DNA of 64,000 nucleotides from assembly GCF_008370325.1 (NCBI RefSeq), contig NZ_VNIP01000001.1, positions 310,001 through 374,000 of the forward strand, given 5' to 3'. A program made the position numbers and the translations under genes. The notes under the pieces are model-generated. The model made no database searches, was not told where the DNA came from, and saw only the letters and a list, made by a program, of their open reading frames with translations. Positions within the stretch are counted from its first letter, which is position 1, and every line of letters begins with the position of its first letter. The stretch is from Martinezella tropici (GTDB lineage Bacteria; Pseudomonadota; Alphaproteobacteria; Rhizobiales; Rhizobiaceae). Positions 7,652-19,777 of this stretch are shown piece by piece.

Positions 7652-9940
7652 TCAGGTGCCGGCACCATAGGCTGCGATGGCGGCCATGTTGACGATGTCA
7701 GAATCCTTGGCGCCCATGGAGGTGATCTGCACCGGCTTGTCGAGGCCGACGAGCAATGGTCCGATCACCGTGGAGCCGCCGAGTTCCTGCAGCATCTTGG
7801 TGGAGATCGCCGCCGAATGAAATGCCGGCATGACGAGTACGTTTGCCGGTCCCGAGAGCCGCGAGAACGGATAGAGGCTTTCCATGAGCTTGCGGTCCAG
7901 CGCCACGTCCGCCGCCATTTCGCCGTCGAATTCAAAATTGACGTAGCGCTTGTCGAGAATGTTCACCGCTTCACGCACCCGCTCGGAGCGTTCGCCCGGG
8001 GGATGGCCGAAGGTGGAATAAGCGAGCATGGCCACGCGCGGCTCATAGCCCATGCGCCGTGCGAAGCCGGCAGCTTCCTCGGCGATATCGGCCAGTTCTT
8101 CGGAGGTCGGCATGTCATGTACGGCGGTATCGGCGACGAAGACGGTGCGGCCGCGGGCAAGCACGATCGATATGCCGATCACCCGATGCCCGGGCTTGGC
8201 GTCGATGCAGCGGCGCACGTCTCCGAGCGCCGTCGAATAGTTGCGCGTCACGCCGGTCACCATGCCGTCGGCGTCTCCCAGCGCCACCATGCAGGCGGCG
8301 AAGTGATTGCGGTCGTTGTGGATGAGGCGCGTCACATCACGATGCAAGTAGCCCTGGCGCTGCAGCCGGGCATAGAGATAGTCGATATAGGAATCGCCGC
8401 GCTTGGAAATGCGCGCGTTGACGATTTCGAGGCCCGGGCGGTTGAGATCGATGCCGGCGCGTTCGGCGGTGGCCTCGATCAGATCCTCGCGGCCGAGCAG
8501 GATTGCCGTGCCGAGCCCCTGATTGGCATAGGAGAGGGCGGCGCGCATGACCTGCTCTTCTTCCGCCTCGGCAAAGACGATGCGTTTCTGATGTCTCCGG
8601 ACGCGCTCGTAGAGTTGCGCGAGCGTCGAGGCGATCGGATCGCGCCGGGCCGAGAGTTCGCGCGCATAGGCGGCCATATCCGATATTTCGCGACGGGCGA
8701 CGCCGCTTTCGATCGCCGCCTTGGCAACGGCCACAGGGATGGCGGAGATCAGGCGCGGGTCGAACGGCACGGGGATGATGTATTGCGAGCCGAAGCGCGG
8801 CCTTGCTCCCTGATAGGCGGCGACCACGTCGTCCGGCACGTCTTCGCGCGCCAGACTTGCCAGCGCATTGACGGCGGCGATCTTCATCTCGTCATTGATG
8901 GTGGTCGCGCGCACGTCGAGCGCGCCGCGGAAGATATAGGGGAAGCCGAGGACGTTGTTGACCTGGTTCGGATAGTCCGAACGCCCGGTCGCCATGATGG
9001 CGTCGTCACGGATGCGGGCGACTTCCTCCGGCGTGATTTCCGGATCGGGATTGGCCATCGCGAAAATGATCGGTCTGTCCGCCAGGGCGCGGATCATCTC
9101 TTCGGAGAAGGCATCCTTCTGCGAAAGGCCGAGAACCACGTCGGCACCCTTCATCGCTTCAGCCAGCGTGCGCTTGTCGGTCTTGACGGCATGCGCCGAC
9201 TTCCACTGGTTCATGCCCTCGCTGCGGCCCTGGTAGATCACGCCCTTCGTGTCGCAAAGGACGATATTCTCCGGGTTGAAGCCCATGGCCTTGATGAGTT
9301 CGATGCAGGCAATGGCCGCAGCACCCGCGCCGTTGCAGACGAGCTTGGTGGTCTTCAGGTCGCGGCCCGTCAGCTCAAGCGCGTTGATCAGGCCGGCGGC
9401 GGCGATGATGGCGGTGCCGTGCTGGTCGTCATGGAATACCGGGATGTCCATCAGCTCACGCAGGCGCTGCTCGATGATGAAGCAGTCAGGTGCCTTGATA
9501 TCTTCCAGATTGATGCCGCCGAAGGAGGGGCCGAGATAGCGCACGCAATTGATGAATTCGTCGACATTCTCGGTATCGATCTCGAGGTCGATCGAATCGA
9601 CGTCGGCAAAGCGCTTGAAAAGAACCGACTTGCCTTCCATGACCGGCTTGGAGGCGAGCGCGCCGAGATTGCCGAGACCGAGAATGGCCGTACCGTTGGA
9701 TATGACGGCGACCATGTTGCCGCGCGAGGTATAGTCGTAGGCGGTAGCCGGATCGGCCGCGATCGCCTTTACGGGAACGGCGACACCGGGCGAATAGGCA
9801 AGGGAAAGATCGCGCTGGGTCGCCATCGGCTTGGTCGGGTTGATCTCAAGCTTGCCGGGGCGTCCGTTTTTGTGGAAGTCCAGTGCTTCCTGATCGGTGA
9901 TCCCCGTTCCCGGACGCGACTTGCTCTTGCTGTCAGCCAT
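7652..9940 (-). CDS. maeB: malic enzyme with C-terminal phosphotransacetylase-like domain (likely NADP-dependent)
   Basis: A 762-residue cytoplasmic enzyme that decarboxylates malate to pyruvate. Residues ~15-430 form the malic enzyme catalytic and NAD(P)-binding domains ([44 protein letters not shown]). Residues ~435-762 form a phosphate-acetyltransferase-like domain, which in this family is regulatory rather than catalytic. By gene neighbourhood (next to olsB and mutS) this is the counterpart of Sinorhizobium tme, the NADP enzyme; cofactor choice cannot be proven by eye. It is transcribed divergently from mutS across a 112-base gap. Confidence 0.93.
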   Translation of the reverse strand: MADSKSKSRPGTGITDQEALDFHKNGRPGKLEINPTKPMATQRDLSLAYSPGVAVPVKAIAADPATAYDYTSRGNMVAVISNGTAILGLGNLGALASKPVMEGKSVLFKRFADVDSIDLEIDTENVDEFINCVRYLGPSFGGINLEDIKAPDCFIIEQRLRELMDIPVFHDDQHGTAIIAAAGLINALELTGRDLKTTKLVCNGAGAAAIACIELIKAMGFNPENIVLCDTKGVIYQGRSEGMNQWKSAHAVKTDKRTLAEAMKGADVVLGLSQKDAFSEEMIRALADRPIIFAMANPDPEITPEEVARIRDDAIMATGRSDYPNQVNNVLGFPYIFRGALDVRATTINDEMKIAAVNALASLAREDVPDDVVAAYQGARPRFGSQYIIPVPFDPRLISAIPVAVAKAAIESGVARREISDMAAYARELSARRDPIASTLAQLYERVRRHQKRIVFAEAEEEQVMRAALSYANQGLGTAILLGREDLIEATAERAGIDLNRPGLEIVNARISKRGDSYIDYLYARLQRQGYLHRDVTRLIHNDRNHFAACMVALGDADGMVTGVTRNYSTALGDVRRCIDAKPGHRVIGISIVLARGRTVFVADTAVHDMPTSEELADIAEEAAGFARRMGYEPRVAMLAYSTFGHPPGERSERVREAVNILDKRYVNFEFDGEMAADVALDRKLMESLYPFSRLSGPANVLVMPAFHSAAISTKMLQELGGSTVIGPLLVGLDKPVQITSMGAKDSDIVNMAAIAAYGAGT

Positions 9941-10052
9941 AGTTCCTCCAAACCTCCTGTGGGCGACCGGTCCCTCTTGCCCGATAGCTGTTGTCTTCTA
10001 TAGCGGCGCGCGGATAGGGTGGCACCTCATTTTTTGGAAAAACTGCACCTCC

Positions 10053-12794
10053 GTGAACGAACGTATCAACGCCAGCATCGATGCTTTCTCGGCCGCCGAG
10101 CTTGCCTCGGAGGAAAGCCGCGCCTCGGCTACTCCGATGATGGAGCAATATATCGAGATCAAGGCGAACAATCCCGGTTCGCTGCTGTTCTATCGCATGG
10201 GCGATTTCTACGAATTGTTCTTCGAGGACGCCATCGATGCCTCGCGTGCGCTCGGCATCACGCTGACGAAGCGCGGCCAGCACATGGGGCAGGATATCCC
10301 GATGTGCGGCGTGCCGGTTCACGCCGCCGACGATTATCTGCAGAAGCTGATCGCGCTTGGCTTCCGCGTCGCCGTCTGCGAGCAGGTGGAAGATCCGGCC
10401 GAAGCCAAGAAGCGGGGCGGCAAGTCGGTGGTGCGGCGCGACGTCGTGCGTCTGGTCACGCCTGGCACGATCACCGAAGAAAAGCTGCTCTCGCCTTCCG
10501 AGTCCAATTATCTGATGGCGCTCACCCGCATTCGCGGCGGCGCCGAACCACAGCTGGCGCTCGCCTGGATCGATATTTCGACGGGCGTCTTCCGCCTCGC
10601 CGAAACGGAAGCTTCGCGGCTGCTCGCCGATATCCTGCGCATCGATCCCAGAGAGCTGATCCTGCCGGATACGATGTTCCACGATCCGGAATTGAAGCCG
10701 GTTTTCGATATTCTCGGCCGGACCGCGGTTCCACAACCGGCCGTGCTCTTCGATAGCGCCAGCGCTGAGGGACGAATCACCCGTTACTTTGGCGTGTCGA
10801 CGCTAGACGGTTTCGGCACGTTCACCCGGGCCGAACTGGCCGCTGCCGCTGCCGCGATCGCCTATGTCGAGAAGACCCAGCTTGCCGAGCGGCCGCCGCT
10901 CGGGCTGCCGGAGCGCGAAAGCGGCGCCTCCACGCTTTTCATCGATCCTGCCACACGCGCCAATCTCGAACTGGTGCGTACGCTCTCCGGCGATCGCAAC
11001 GGTTCGCTCCTGAAGGCGATCGATCGCACCGTGACCGGTGGTGGCGCCCGGCTTCTCGCCGAACGGCTGATGTCGCCGCTGACCGACCCCCAGCGCATCA
11101 ACGAGCGCCTGGATTCGATCGGCTTCCTGGCGGAAGAACCGTCGCTCTGCGGCGATCTGCGTTCGGCGCTGAAGCATGTTCCCGACATGCCGCGCGCCCT
11201 GTCGCGCCTGGCGCTCGATCGTGGCGGTCCGCGCGATCTCTGGGCGATCCGGCAGGGATTGGCCGCAGCCGCCGATCTCGCCCGCCTGCTCGGCAGCGCC
11301 TTGCTGCCGGAAGAGCTTGCTGCTGCGCTTGCCGGCCTGCGCGCCCTGCCTGCCGATCTTGAAGCGATGCTCGCAGCCACCCTTGCCGAAGAACTGCCTC
11401 TGCTGAAGCGGGACGGCGGTTTTTTGAGGGAAGGGGCGAATGCCGAGCTGGACGAAGTGCGGGCATTGCGCGACCAGTCGCGCCGCGTCATCGCCGGCCT
11501 GCAGCTGCAATATGCCGATGAAACCGGCATCAAGTCGCTGAAGATCAAACACAACAACGTGCTTGGCTATTTCATCGAGGTCACGGCCGGCAATGCCGGT
11601 CCGATGACGGACACCAGCGAGGCCAAGGCGCGCTTCATCCACCGCCAGACCATGGCGAACGCCATGCGCTTCACCACGACCGAACTTGCCGATCTCGAAA
11701 GCCGCATCGCCAATGCCGCCGACAAGGCGCTTGCCATCGAGCTCGAGGCATTCGACCGTATGGTCGCAGCCGCTGTTGCTGCCGCCGAGGCGATCAAGAC
11801 AGGCGCCCGCGCACTGTCGGTCATCGATGTTGCGGCCGGGCTTGCGCTGCTTGCCGAGGAACAGGCCTATTGCCGGCCCATCGTCGATGGCAGCCGCATG
11901 TTCGCGATCGAAGGCGGCCGTCATCCGGTTGTCGAGCAGGCACTGCGTCGCCAGGCCGGCGGCCCCTTCGTCGCCAACAATTGCGATCTTTCGCCGAAAT
12001 CCGACGGCAAGGATGGCGCCATCTGGCTCCTGACCGGCCCGAACATGGGCGGTAAATCCACCTTCCTGCGTCAGAACGCCCTGATCGCCATTCTCGCGCA
12101 GATGGGCTCCTTCGTGCCCGCCGTGTCAGCCCATATCGGCATCGTCGATCGGCTGTTCTCGCGCGTCGGCGCTTCCGACGACCTGGCCCGGGGGCGCTCG
12201 ACCTTCATGGTCGAGATGGTCGAGACAGCGGCGATCCTCAATCAGGCGACCGAACGTTCCCTTGTCATTCTCGATGAGATCGGCCGCGGCACCGCGACCT
12301 TCGACGGTCTTTCGATCGCCTGGGCCGCCGTCGAGCATCTGCATGAAGCCAACCGGTGCCGTGGCCTTTTCGCTACCCATTTCCACGAGCTGACCGTCCT
12401 GTCGGAGAAGCTCGGCCGGCTCTCCAATGCCACCATGCGCGTCAAGGAATGGGATGGCGACGTTATCTTCCTGCATGAAGTCGGACCGGGGGCTGCCGAT
12501 CGCTCCTACGGCATTCAGGTGGCACGTCTCGCCGGCCTGCCGGCCTCGGTGGTGGCGCGCGCCCGCGACGTTCTGACGCGGCTTGAAGATGCCGATCGCA
12601 AAAATCCAGCAAGCCAGCTTGTCGACGATCTGCCGCTGTTCCAGGTTGCGGTCCGCCGCGAAGAGGCGAGCGGCCGGCGAGAGCCCTCCAAGGTCGAGGA
12701 ACGGCTGAAGACGCTCGATCTCGACGATCTGACGCCACGAGCCGCCCTCGACGTGCTCTACGAGCTGAAAAAAAACCTCATCAAGACCAGCTGA
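10053..12794 (+). CDS. mutS: DNA mismatch repair protein MutS
   Basis: A mismatch-recognition ATPase of about 913 residues. The N-terminal mismatch-binding loop has the Phe-x-Glu motif within [11 protein letters not shown] (near residue 52). The core and lever domains follow, and the ATPase carries the Walker [10 protein letters not shown] near residue 663, the Walker [10 protein letters not shown] and the FATHFHEL signature. The frame is open upstream to 9897, but that would run into the divergent maeB gene. The GTG at 10053, beginning [12 protein letters not shown], is the start most like relatives. No mutL is in the window. Confidence 0.96.
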   Translation: MNERINASIDAFSAAELASEESRASATPMMEQYIEIKANNPGSLLFYRMGDFYELFFEDAIDASRALGITLTKRGQHMGQDIPMCGVPVHAADDYLQKLIALGFRVAVCEQVEDPAEAKKRGGKSVVRRDVVRLVTPGTITEEKLLSPSESNYLMALTRIRGGAEPQLALAWIDISTGVFRLAETEASRLLADILRIDPRELILPDTMFHDPELKPVFDILGRTAVPQPAVLFDSASAEGRITRYFGVSTLDGFGTFTRAELAAAAAAIAYVEKTQLAERPPLGLPERESGASTLFIDPATRANLELVRTLSGDRNGSLLKAIDRTVTGGGARLLAERLMSPLTDPQRINERLDSIGFLAEEPSLCGDLRSALKHVPDMPRALSRLALDRGGPRDLWAIRQGLAAAADLARLLGSALLPEELAAALAGLRALPADLEAMLAATLAEELPLLKRDGGFLREGANAELDEVRALRDQSRRVIAGLQLQYADETGIKSLKIKHNNVLGYFIEVTAGNAGPMTDTSEAKARFIHRQTMANAMRFTTTELADLESRIANAADKALAIELEAFDRMVAAAVAAAEAIKTGARALSVIDVAAGLALLAEEQAYCRPIVDGSRMFAIEGGRHPVVEQALRRQAGGPFVANNCDLSPKSDGKDGAIWLLTGPNMGGKSTFLRQNALIAILAQMGSFVPAVSAHIGIVDRLFSRVGASDDLARGRSTFMVEMVETAAILNQATERSLVILDEIGRGTATFDGLSIAWAAVEHLHEANRCRGLFATHFHELTVLSEKLGRLSNATMRVKEWDGDVIFLHEVGPGAADRSYGIQVARLAGLPASVVARARDVLTRLEDADRKNPASQLVDDLPLFQVAVRREEASGRREPSKVEERLKTLDLDDLTPRAALDVLYELKKNLIKTS

Positions 12795-12822
12795 TCACAG
12801 GCGATATTCCAAGGACAATACG

Positions 12823-13116
12823 ATGCATCTCGAAGTACTTCTCGCCGAAGTCCGCGTTCTGGGCGAGCGTTTCTCCCCGATTGCCGCGCGTGGCAAGATT
12901 TGTGGCGAGGGTGAAGCCCCGGACTGTGAATCCGATCGAGGTCTGCTCGACATCACTCTGTCCTGCAGCCGAATTTCCGACATCTGCTCGAAGATCGCAA
13001 AGGCCGGCTATTGGGAATGTGAACGCGAAATGGTGACGCAGATCGGCGCACAGTCGCGCAACATATTATATAGCTTGAACGAGCTCAGGCGGGTGATCGA
13101 GCCGGCGAGGCCCTAA
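12823..13116 (+). CDS. small conserved-looking hypothetical protein
   Basis: A 97-residue open frame 28 bases after mutS, preceded by an AAGGA ribosome-binding site. Codon use is like that of its neighbours. It contains five cysteines, a leucine-rich N-terminus and no signal peptide or membrane segment. I do not recognise a domain. The position between mutS and glnD and the good start signals suggest it is real, but no function can be inferred. Confidence 0.55.
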   Translation: MHLEVLLAEVRVLGERFSPIAARGKICGEGEAPDCESDRGLLDITLSCSRISDICSKIAKAGYWECEREMVTQIGAQSRNILYSLNELRRVIEPARP

Positions 13117-13234
13117 AACTGCCGGTTTCTGCGTCGATTGCCGTCACGCTTCGTCAACTTTGGCCCGATAAAAATCATGGAAAGACCGGGCCTAGAATGC
13201 CTGTGTTAATCGCGGGCCAAAGAGGCTATAGCGC

Positions 13235-16150
13235 ATGGAGACGAGAAGACAGGCGCACCGGCAACGGGCCGCTGTCAATGAACAGAAAGCCGATCGGCAG
13301 AGCATGGAAACGCATCATATCGATTTTTCGACCATTCTCGATGTCTCCGCGCTAAGGGCGGAATGCGAGGCTCTCGCCAAACGCGGCCTGGACAAGAATG
13401 AGGAGCGCTCCGCTCTGCTCGCGCTGTTGAAAAAGGCGAGCCAGGAAGGGCGAGAGGCAGCGCGGCGGTCGCTGATCACGGAAGGCGGCGGCCTCGATTG
13501 CGCATACCGGATTTCCTGGCTGCAAGACCAGATCATCACCATTCTCTACGACTTCACCGTCCGTCACGTCTATCCAAAGCAGGCGGGCGCCTTCTCCGTG
13601 ACGGCGGTCGGCGGCTATGGCCGCGATACGCTGGCGCCGGGATCCGATATCGATCTTCTCTTCCTCTTCCAGCCGAAGCCGGAGAGCGACACGCACAAGG
13701 CGGTCGAATTCATCCTCTATATGCTTTGGGACATGGGCTTCAAGGTCGGCCACGCCACGCGCACGGTCGAGGAGTGCATCCGCCAGGCCAAGTCCGATAT
13801 GACGGTGCGCACCGCCGTCCTCGAAACCCGCTATATCTGCGGCAACGCTCCGCTGGAGCGCGAATTGCAGGCGCGCTTCGACAAGGAAATCGTCACCAAT
13901 ACCGGCCCAGAATTCATCGCCGCCAAGCTCGCCGAGCGTGACGAGCGCCACCGCAAGGCCGGCGACACCCGCTATCTGGTCGAGCCCAACGTCAAGGAAG
14001 GCAAGGGCGGTCTGCGCGACCTGCACACGCTGTTCTGGATCTCGAAATATTATTACCACGTCCGCGACACAGCCGAACTGGTAAAGCTCGGCGTGCTTTC
14101 GAAACAGGAATATCGTCTCTTCCAGAAGGCCGAGGATTTCCTCTGGGCCGTGCGCTGCCACATGCATTTCCTGACAGGCAAGGCGGAAGAGCGGCTTTCC
14201 TTCGATATCCAGCGCGATATCGCCGAAGCCCTTGGCTATCACGCGCGCCCCGGCCTTTCGGCGGTCGAGCGCTTCATGAAGCACTATTTCCTCGTCGCCA
14301 AGGATGTCGGCGATCTCACCCGCATCCTCTGCGCCGCGCTCGAAGACAAGCAGGCTAAGGCGACGCCGGGGCTTACCGGCGTCATCAGCCGGTTTGCCAA
14401 CCGTTCGCGCAAGATCGCCGGCACTGTCGAATTCGTCGAGGATCGCGGTCGCATCGCGCTTGCCAATCCCGATGTCTTCAAGCGCGATCCGGTCAGTCTC
14501 ATCCGACTATTCTTCGTCGCCGACATCAACGGCCTGGAATTCCATCCGGATGCGCTGAAACGGGTCACGCGGTCTCTGAACCTGATCGACAATGATCTGC
14601 GCGAGAATGAAGAGGCGAACCGCCTGTTTCTGGCGATCCTCACCTCGAAGCGCGATCCCGCGCTGATCCTGCGCCGCATGAACGAGGCCGGCGTCCTCGG
14701 CCGCTTCATCCCGGAATTCGGCAAGATCGTCTCGATGATGCAGTTCAACATGTATCACCACTATACGGTGGACGAGCATCTGATCCGCACCGTCGAGGTG
14801 CTGTCGGAGATCGACAAGGGCAAGGCCGAGGATATCCATCCGCTCACCAACAAGCTGATGCCCAATATCGAGGATCGCGACGCGCTCTATGTCGCCGTGC
14901 TGCTGCACGACATTGCCAAGGGGCGCGAGGAAGATCACTCGGAAGCCGGCGCCGCGGTCGCACGCAAGCTCTGCCCGCGTTTCGGCCTTTCGCCGAAGCA
15001 GACCGAGCTTGTCGTCTGGCTGATCGCCGAGCACCTGACCATGTCGATGGTTGCCCAGACGCGCGACCTGACCGACCGCAAGACCATCATCGACTTCGCC
15101 GATCGTGTACAGTCGCTCGACCGGCTGAAGATGCTGCTGATCCTGACCGTCTGCGATATCCGTGCCGTCGGCCCGGGCGTCTGGAACGGCTGGAAAGGCC
15201 AGCTGTTGCGCACGCTCTATTACGAGACCGAACTGCTGCTCGCTGGCGGCTTCTCCGAAGTGTCGCGCAAGGAGCGGGCGGAAGCTGCGGCCGAGGCGCT
15301 GGAACAGGCGTTAGCGGATTGGAGCGCCAAGGACCGCAAGGCCTACGTCAAGCTGCACTACCAGCCCTATCTGCTGTCCGTGCCGCTGGAGGATCAGATC
15401 CGCCACACGCAGTTCATTCGCCAGTCGGACAAGGCAGGCAAGGTGCTTGCCACAATGGTGCGCACCGACAGCTTCCACGCCATTACCGAGATTACCGTTC
15501 TGTCGCCCGACCATCCGCGTCTCTTGACCGTGATCGCCGGCGCTTGCGCCGCGGCCGGCGCCAACATTGCAGACGCGCAAATTTTCACGACATCTGATGG
15601 CCGCGCTCTCGATACCATCCATGTGAGCCGCGAATTCCCCAATGATGCCGACGAGCTGCGCCGTGCCGCTACCATCGGCAAGATGATCGAGGATGTTCTG
15701 GCCGGCCGCAAACGCCTGCCGGAGGTCATTGCGACGCGCACGAAGAACCGCCGCAAGAACAAAGCCTTCGTCATCCCGCCGTCGGTGATCATCACCAACA
15801 GCCTCTCCAACAAGTTCACGGTCATCGAGGTCGAATGCCTCGATCGCACCGGCCTGTTGTCGGAAATAACAGCCGTCCTTTCGGACCTGTCGCTCGATAT
15901 CCAATCGGCGCGCATCACCACCTTCGGCGAAAAGGTCATCGACACCTTCTATGTCACCGATCTCGTCGGGCAGAAGATTTCCAACGAGAACAAGCGGGCC
16001 TATATCACCGCGCGCCTGAAGGCGGTCATGGCGGGCGAGGAGGATGAAATGCGCGAGCGCATGCCATCCGGCATCATCGCGCCCGCCGCCACGCGCAGCG
16101 TCGCCGTCGAAAAGTCAGACCCCGAGAAGAAAGCCGGTTCCGCCGCATGA
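13235..16150 (+). CDS. glnD: bifunctional PII uridylyltransferase / uridylyl-removing enzyme
   Basis: A 971-residue nitrogen sensor that uridylylates PII proteins when nitrogen is scarce and removes UMP when glutamine is abundant. Domains in order: nucleotidyltransferase ([18 protein letters not shown] near residue 127), PII-uridylyltransferase linker, HD domain for removal ([15 protein letters not shown] near 555), and two C-terminal ACT domains (about 755-830 and 860-935) that bind glutamine. A second in-frame ATG at 13304 (METHHIDF) would remove 23 poorly conserved residues and may be the true start. The stop overlaps murJ by 4 bases. Confidence 0.96.
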   Translation: METRRQAHRQRAAVNEQKADRQSMETHHIDFSTILDVSALRAECEALAKRGLDKNEERSALLALLKKASQEGREAARRSLITEGGGLDCAYRISWLQDQIITILYDFTVRHVYPKQAGAFSVTAVGGYGRDTLAPGSDIDLLFLFQPKPESDTHKAVEFILYMLWDMGFKVGHATRTVEECIRQAKSDMTVRTAVLETRYICGNAPLERELQARFDKEIVTNTGPEFIAAKLAERDERHRKAGDTRYLVEPNVKEGKGGLRDLHTLFWISKYYYHVRDTAELVKLGVLSKQEYRLFQKAEDFLWAVRCHMHFLTGKAEERLSFDIQRDIAEALGYHARPGLSAVERFMKHYFLVAKDVGDLTRILCAALEDKQAKATPGLTGVISRFANRSRKIAGTVEFVEDRGRIALANPDVFKRDPVSLIRLFFVADINGLEFHPDALKRVTRSLNLIDNDLRENEEANRLFLAILTSKRDPALILRRMNEAGVLGRFIPEFGKIVSMMQFNMYHHYTVDEHLIRTVEVLSEIDKGKAEDIHPLTNKLMPNIEDRDALYVAVLLHDIAKGREEDHSEAGAAVARKLCPRFGLSPKQTELVVWLIAEHLTMSMVAQTRDLTDRKTIIDFADRVQSLDRLKMLLILTVCDIRAVGPGVWNGWKGQLLRTLYYETELLLAGGFSEVSRKERAEAAAEALEQALADWSAKDRKAYVKLHYQPYLLSVPLEDQIRHTQFIRQSDKAGKVLATMVRTDSFHAITEITVLSPDHPRLLTVIAGACAAAGANIADAQIFTTSDGRALDTIHVSREFPNDADELRRAATIGKMIEDVLAGRKRLPEVIATRTKNRRKNKAFVIPPSVIITNSLSNKFTVIEVECLDRTGLLSEITAVLSDLSLDIQSARITTFGEKVIDTFYVTDLVGQKISNENKRAYITARLKAVMAGEEDEMRERMPSGIIAPAATRSVAVEKSDPEKKAGSAA

Positions 16151-17754
16151 GCCTAGTCAAGAAATTCATCACGGTCGGTGGCGCGACGCTTGGCAGCCGC
16201 ATCTTCGGCTTCGCCCGCGAAACGCTGATGGCCGCCGCCCTCGGCACCGGGCCGATGGCCGACGTCTTCTACGCCGCCTTCCGCTTTCCGAACCTCTTCC
16301 GTCGGCTGTTTGCCGAAGGCGCCTTCAATGCCGCTTTCGTGCCGCTCTTTGCCAAGGAAATCGAGGCGAACGGCATCGACGGCGCCAAGCGTTTCTCGGA
16401 GGAGGTATTCGGCGTCCTCTTCTCGGTCCTGTTCCTGATCACCGTCGTCATGGAACTGGGCATGCCGCTGATCGTGCGCTGGATCATCGCGCCGGGCTTC
16501 GCCGACGATCCAGAGAAATTCACGATCACGGTGCGCATGGCAGCCGTCATGTTCCCCTATCTCATGTGCATGTCGCTGACGGCGATGATGAGCGGCATGC
16601 TGAACTCGCTGCATCATTTCTTCGCAGCCGCGGTGGCGCCCATCTTCCTGAATGTGGTCATGATCGCCGCGCTGTTCTATTCGCTGTATTTCGGCGCGCT
16701 GCCGCTGCAGACGGCCTGGTATCTCTCCTGGGGCGTGCTTGCCGCCGGCATCCTGCAATTGCTCGTCGTCTATATCGGCGTGCGCTTTGCCGGCATCAAT
16801 ATCGGCTTTCGCTGGCCGCGCTTCACGCCGAACGTCAAGCGGCTGCTGATCCTCGCCATTCCCGCCGCCGTCACCGGCGGCATCACCCAGATCAACCAGA
16901 TGATCGGCCAGGCGATCGCCTCCAGCCGCGAAGGCGCGATCGCCGCCCTGCAATATGCCGACCGCATCTACCAGCTGCCGCTCGGCGTCGTCGGCGTCGC
17001 CGTCGGTGTCGTCCTGCTGCCGGAGCTTGCCCGCGCCTTGAAATCTGGTCATCTGAAGGAAGCCGGCAATCTGCAGAACCGCTCGATGGAATTCGTGCTG
17101 TTCCTGACCATACCGGCGGCTATGGCACTCTGGGTCCTCTCCGACGACATCATCCGGGTGCTCTACGAGCGCCGTGCCTTCCATCAGGAAAACACCCTGA
17201 TCGTCGGCTCGATCCTGGCGATCTACGGGCTTGGCCTGCCGGCCTTCGTGCTGATCAAGGCGCTGCAGCCTGGTTTCTATGCCCGCGAGGACACCAAGAC
17301 GCCGATGCGCTTCTCCGGCATTGCAGTCGCCACCAATTGCGCCATCGCGCTCAGCCTCTTTCCTTATATGGGCGCGCCCGGCATTGCGGTCGCGGAGGCG
17401 ACGGCCGGCTGGATCAGCACGGTTCTGCTCTTCACGACGCTGCTGCGCCGCGGCCACCTGACCTGGGAATGGGGCCTTGCCCGCCGCGCCGCCCTCCTTC
17501 TCGTCTCAGCCGCCGTTATGACTGGGGCGATCATCTATCTGCAGCACCGCTGGGAACCGTATCTTGCCTCCGGCGCTTCGCTCTTGACAAAGGTGAGCGC
17601 GCTCGGCCTGCTGATCGCGATCGCCATGACAATTTATTTTGTGGTCGCCTTCCTGATCGGCGGCGCCGATCTCGGCATGATCCGCCGCAACATCAATCGC
17701 AAACGTCCGGCGACGACCACTGCTCCGGATGCCGAGGTTGTGAACGGGGAGTGA
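16147..17754 (+). CDS. murJ: lipid II flippase MurJ
   Basis: A 535-residue polytopic inner-membrane protein of the MOP superfamily that flips the peptidoglycan precursor lipid II. Some 14 hydrophobic helices are evident. The N-terminal signature [18 protein letters not shown] with the conserved arginines and [17 protein letters not shown] is diagnostic. It begins in the stop codon of glnD (ATGA), a coupling kept across rhizobia. The gap downstream holds a pair of inverted palindromic repeats. Confidence 0.96.
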   Translation: MSLVKKFITVGGATLGSRIFGFARETLMAAALGTGPMADVFYAAFRFPNLFRRLFAEGAFNAAFVPLFAKEIEANGIDGAKRFSEEVFGVLFSVLFLITVVMELGMPLIVRWIIAPGFADDPEKFTITVRMAAVMFPYLMCMSLTAMMSGMLNSLHHFFAAAVAPIFLNVVMIAALFYSLYFGALPLQTAWYLSWGVLAAGILQLLVVYIGVRFAGINIGFRWPRFTPNVKRLLILAIPAAVTGGITQINQMIGQAIASSREGAIAALQYADRIYQLPLGVVGVAVGVVLLPELARALKSGHLKEAGNLQNRSMEFVLFLTIPAAMALWVLSDDIIRVLYERRAFHQENTLIVGSILAIYGLGLPAFVLIKALQPGFYAREDTKTPMRFSGIAVATNCAIALSLFPYMGAPGIAVAEATAGWISTVLLFTTLLRRGHLTWEWGLARRAALLLVSAAVMTGAIIYLQHRWEPYLASGASLLTKVSALGLLIAIAMTIYFVVAFLIGGADLGMIRRNINRKRPATTTAPDAEVVNGE

Positions 17755-17790
17755 GGGGTATCCAATCTCAGTGCATTTGGAGCCTCTGAT

Positions 17791-17839
17791 ACCCCCCTCT
17801 GTCCCTTTCGGGACATCTCCCCCACAAGGGGGGAGATCG
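17791..17839 (+). repeat. palindromic intergenic repeat, copy 1
   Basis: A ~49-base GC-rich palindromic unit with hairpins GTCCCTTTCGGGAC and TCTCCCCC-ACAA-GGGGGGAGA. It is inverted relative to a near-identical copy at 17931-17979. The location right after murJ means it may also act as a transcription end signal. Confidence 0.75.
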
Positions 17840-17930
17840 TTGGGAGTTTGCCGCACTCTCCATTAGAGCGACAAACTCAGGCATAAACAGATGCGATGTT
17901 TGTTTGGTGCGAGAGGCTGCCACGCGTTAC

Positions 17931-17979
17931 CGATCTCCCCCTTGTGGGGGAGATGTCACGAAGTGACAGAGGAGGGTGT
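17931..17979 (-). repeat. palindromic intergenic repeat, copy 2 (inverted)
   Basis: Reverse-complement counterpart of 17791-17839, with hairpins TCTCCCCC/GGGGGAGA and GTCACTTCGTGAC. A short related motif (GCACTCTCCA and ACAAACTC) also flanks each copy. The two together form a larger inverted repeat of ~190 bases in the murJ-VOC gap. Confidence 0.75.
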
Positions 17980-18024
17980 GCACTCTCCACAAACTCGCAA
18001 TCAAGTTGATCCTGGAGCCCTCTC

Positions 18025-18417
18025 ATGTCCCAATCCCTCTTCCTCGTCGCCCTGGTTGTCGATGACTACGACCGAGCCAAGGCCTTTTATTGCGATGCCC
18101 TCGGCTTCGATTGCTTGGCTGACGAAGTACAGCCGGAGGGCAAGCGCTGGGTCGTCGTCAAGCCGAAAGGCACGGAGGGCGCCGCGCTCCTGCTGGCCCA
18201 GGCTGCAAACGACAGCCAACGCGCCGCGATCGGCAACCAGACCGGCGGCCGCGTCGGCTTCTTCCTCAAGACCGACGATTTCGCCCGCGACCATGCTGCG
18301 ATGATGGCAAAAGGAGTGCACTTTCTGGAGGAGCCGCGCCATGAAGTCTATGGCACCGTGGCGGTCTTTGCTGATCCCTATGGCAACACCTGGGACCTCA
18401 TCCAGCATTCTTCGTGA
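18025..18417 (+). CDS. VOC family (glyoxalase/bleomycin-resistance fold) protein
   Basis: A 130-residue single-domain protein of the vicinal oxygen chelate superfamily. The opening strand and helix LFLVALVVDDYDRAKAFY, the central GRVGFFLKTDDF and the end FADPYGNTWDLIQ are typical, with the C-terminal half carrying a possible metal-binding glutamate region. Substrate is unknown: related proteins range from glyoxalases to antibiotic-binding proteins. It stands alone between repeats and trpS. Confidence 0.82.
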   Translation: MSQSLFLVALVVDDYDRAKAFYCDALGFDCLADEVQPEGKRWVVVKPKGTEGAALLLAQAANDSQRAAIGNQTGGRVGFFLKTDDFARDHAAMMAKGVHFLEEPRHEVYGTVAVFADPYGNTWDLIQHSS

Positions 18418-18527
18418 GACTCTGTCACGTAGCCTCTTGATCCCCGTCGATGCCGCGTGCATAAGCCGCTCGAACCAAGGGTCGAGCGCCGCTCACCCGG
18501 GCCCTCCACAAGCCTTTCGAGGACGAC

Positions 18528-19592
18528 ATGACCGAATTCAAGCCGCTCGTATTCTCCGGCGTTCAGCCCACAGGCAATCTCCATCTCGGCAATTATCTCG
18601 GCGCGATTCGCAAGTTCGTGGCCCTGCAGGAAAACAACGACTGCATCTATTGCGTCGTCGACATGCACGCGCTGACGGCCCAACTCGTGCATGATGACAT
18701 GCCGAATCAGACACGCTCGATCACCGCGGCCTTCCTTGCCGCCGGCATCGACCCGGAAAAGCATATCGTCTTCAATCAGTCGGCCGTGCCCGGCCATGCC
18801 GAACTTGCCTGGATATTCAACTGCGTCGCGCGCATCGGCTGGATGAACCGCATGACGCAGTTTAAGGACAAGGCCGGCAAGGACCGGGAGCAGGCCTCGC
18901 TCGGTCTTTACGCCTATCCGAGCCTGATGGCCGCCGACATTCTGCTCTATCGCGCCACGCATGTTCCTGTTGGAGACGACCAGAAGCAGCATCTGGAGCT
19001 GACCCGCGACATCGCCATGAAGTTCAATCTGGACTACATGGAGCATATCCGCCGCACCGGCTACGGCATCGATATCACGGTCGGCGACGAGCCGGTGCAT
19101 GCCTATTTCCCGATGGTCGAGCCGCTGATCGATGGCCCGGCGCCGCGCGTCATGTCGCTGCGCGACGGCACGAAGAAGATGTCGAAATCCGACGCTTCGG
19201 ATCTATCGCGCATCAACCTGCTCGACGACGAGGAGAACATCTCGAAGAAGATCCGCAAGGCCAAGACCGATCCGGATGGCTTGCCGAGCGAAATCGCCGG
19301 TCTCGCCGGCCGCCCCGAGGCCGACAATCTGGTCGGCATCTATGCGGCCCTTGCCGACAAGTCGAAAGCGGATGTTCTGTCCGAGTTCGGCGGCCAGCAA
19401 TTCTCCGTCTTCAAGCCGGCGCTGGTCGATCTTGCCGTGCATGTGCTTTCGCCGATCACGATGGAAATGCGCCGTTTGATGGCCGATCCCGGCCATATCG
19501 ACGCGGTGCTCCGCGATGGCAGTGCCCGCGCCCGCGCCCGCGCCGACGTGACCATGAAGCAGGTTCGCGACATTATCGGTTTTCTCTATTGA
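18528..19592 (+). CDS. trpS: tryptophanyl-tRNA synthetase
   Basis: A 354-residue class I aminoacyl-tRNA synthetase that charges tRNA-Trp. The HIGH-equivalent motif lies in [12 protein letters not shown] (residues 14-25) and the KMSKS loop is intact ([10 protein letters not shown] near residue 216). Length is in the usual range. It starts at ATG 18528 after a GAGGACGAC ribosome-binding site. A long perfect palindrome follows the stop codon. Confidence 0.97.
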   Translation: MTEFKPLVFSGVQPTGNLHLGNYLGAIRKFVALQENNDCIYCVVDMHALTAQLVHDDMPNQTRSITAAFLAAGIDPEKHIVFNQSAVPGHAELAWIFNCVARIGWMNRMTQFKDKAGKDREQASLGLYAYPSLMAADILLYRATHVPVGDDQKQHLELTRDIAMKFNLDYMEHIRRTGYGIDITVGDEPVHAYFPMVEPLIDGPAPRVMSLRDGTKKMSKSDASDLSRINLLDDEENISKKIRKAKTDPDGLPSEIAGLAGRPEADNLVGIYAALADKSKADVLSEFGGQQFSVFKPALVDLAVHVLSPITMEMRRLMADPGHIDAVLRDGSARARARADVTMKQVRDIIGFLY

Positions 19593-19617
19593 TCATGTCG
19601 TAATAGAGGACTCCCAC

Positions 19618-19668
19618 TTAGAGCTCGACGATCTGAGGCCGGATCAGCCTCAGATCGTCGAGCTCTAA
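19618..19668 (+). repeat. perfect 22-bp palindrome with 7-base loop after trpS
   Basis: The arms at 19618-19639 and 19647-19668 are exact reverse complements (22 of 22) around the loop CGGATCA. The stem could terminate trpS transcription, but it lacks a U-run and starts with TTAGAGC like other mosaic repeats here, so it may be a mobile palindromic unit. Confidence 0.8.
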
Positions 19669-19682
19669 AATCAAATTAAGTA

Positions 19683-19730
19683 GAGCATGATGTCGTCCGA
19701 AAACCGTATACGCTTTTCGGCATCATGCTC
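19683..19730 (+). repeat. RIME1-like palindromic repeat
   Basis: GAGCATGATG-TCG-TCCGAAAA pairs with TTTTCGG-CATCATGCTC. The GAGCATGAT...CCGAAAA...TTTTCGG...ATCATGCTC pattern is an abundant intergenic element in Rhizobium genomes. It directly follows the long palindrome after trpS. Confidence 0.75.
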
Positions 19731-19777
19731 GGAAACGGGGCTTGCAAAACGCCGCCTTCAGGTGTCAGAGTCGCCGC

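Noticed and set aside
9897-10052. MutS start at the upstream ATG 9897.
   Set aside because: It would overlap the divergent maeB start, and the added residues ([12 protein letters not shown]) have no resemblance to MutS.
16044-17789. A 581-residue plus-strand open frame overlapping murJ.
   Set aside because: It is an Arg/His-rich frame-shifted shadow of murJ with no ribosome-binding site or domain.
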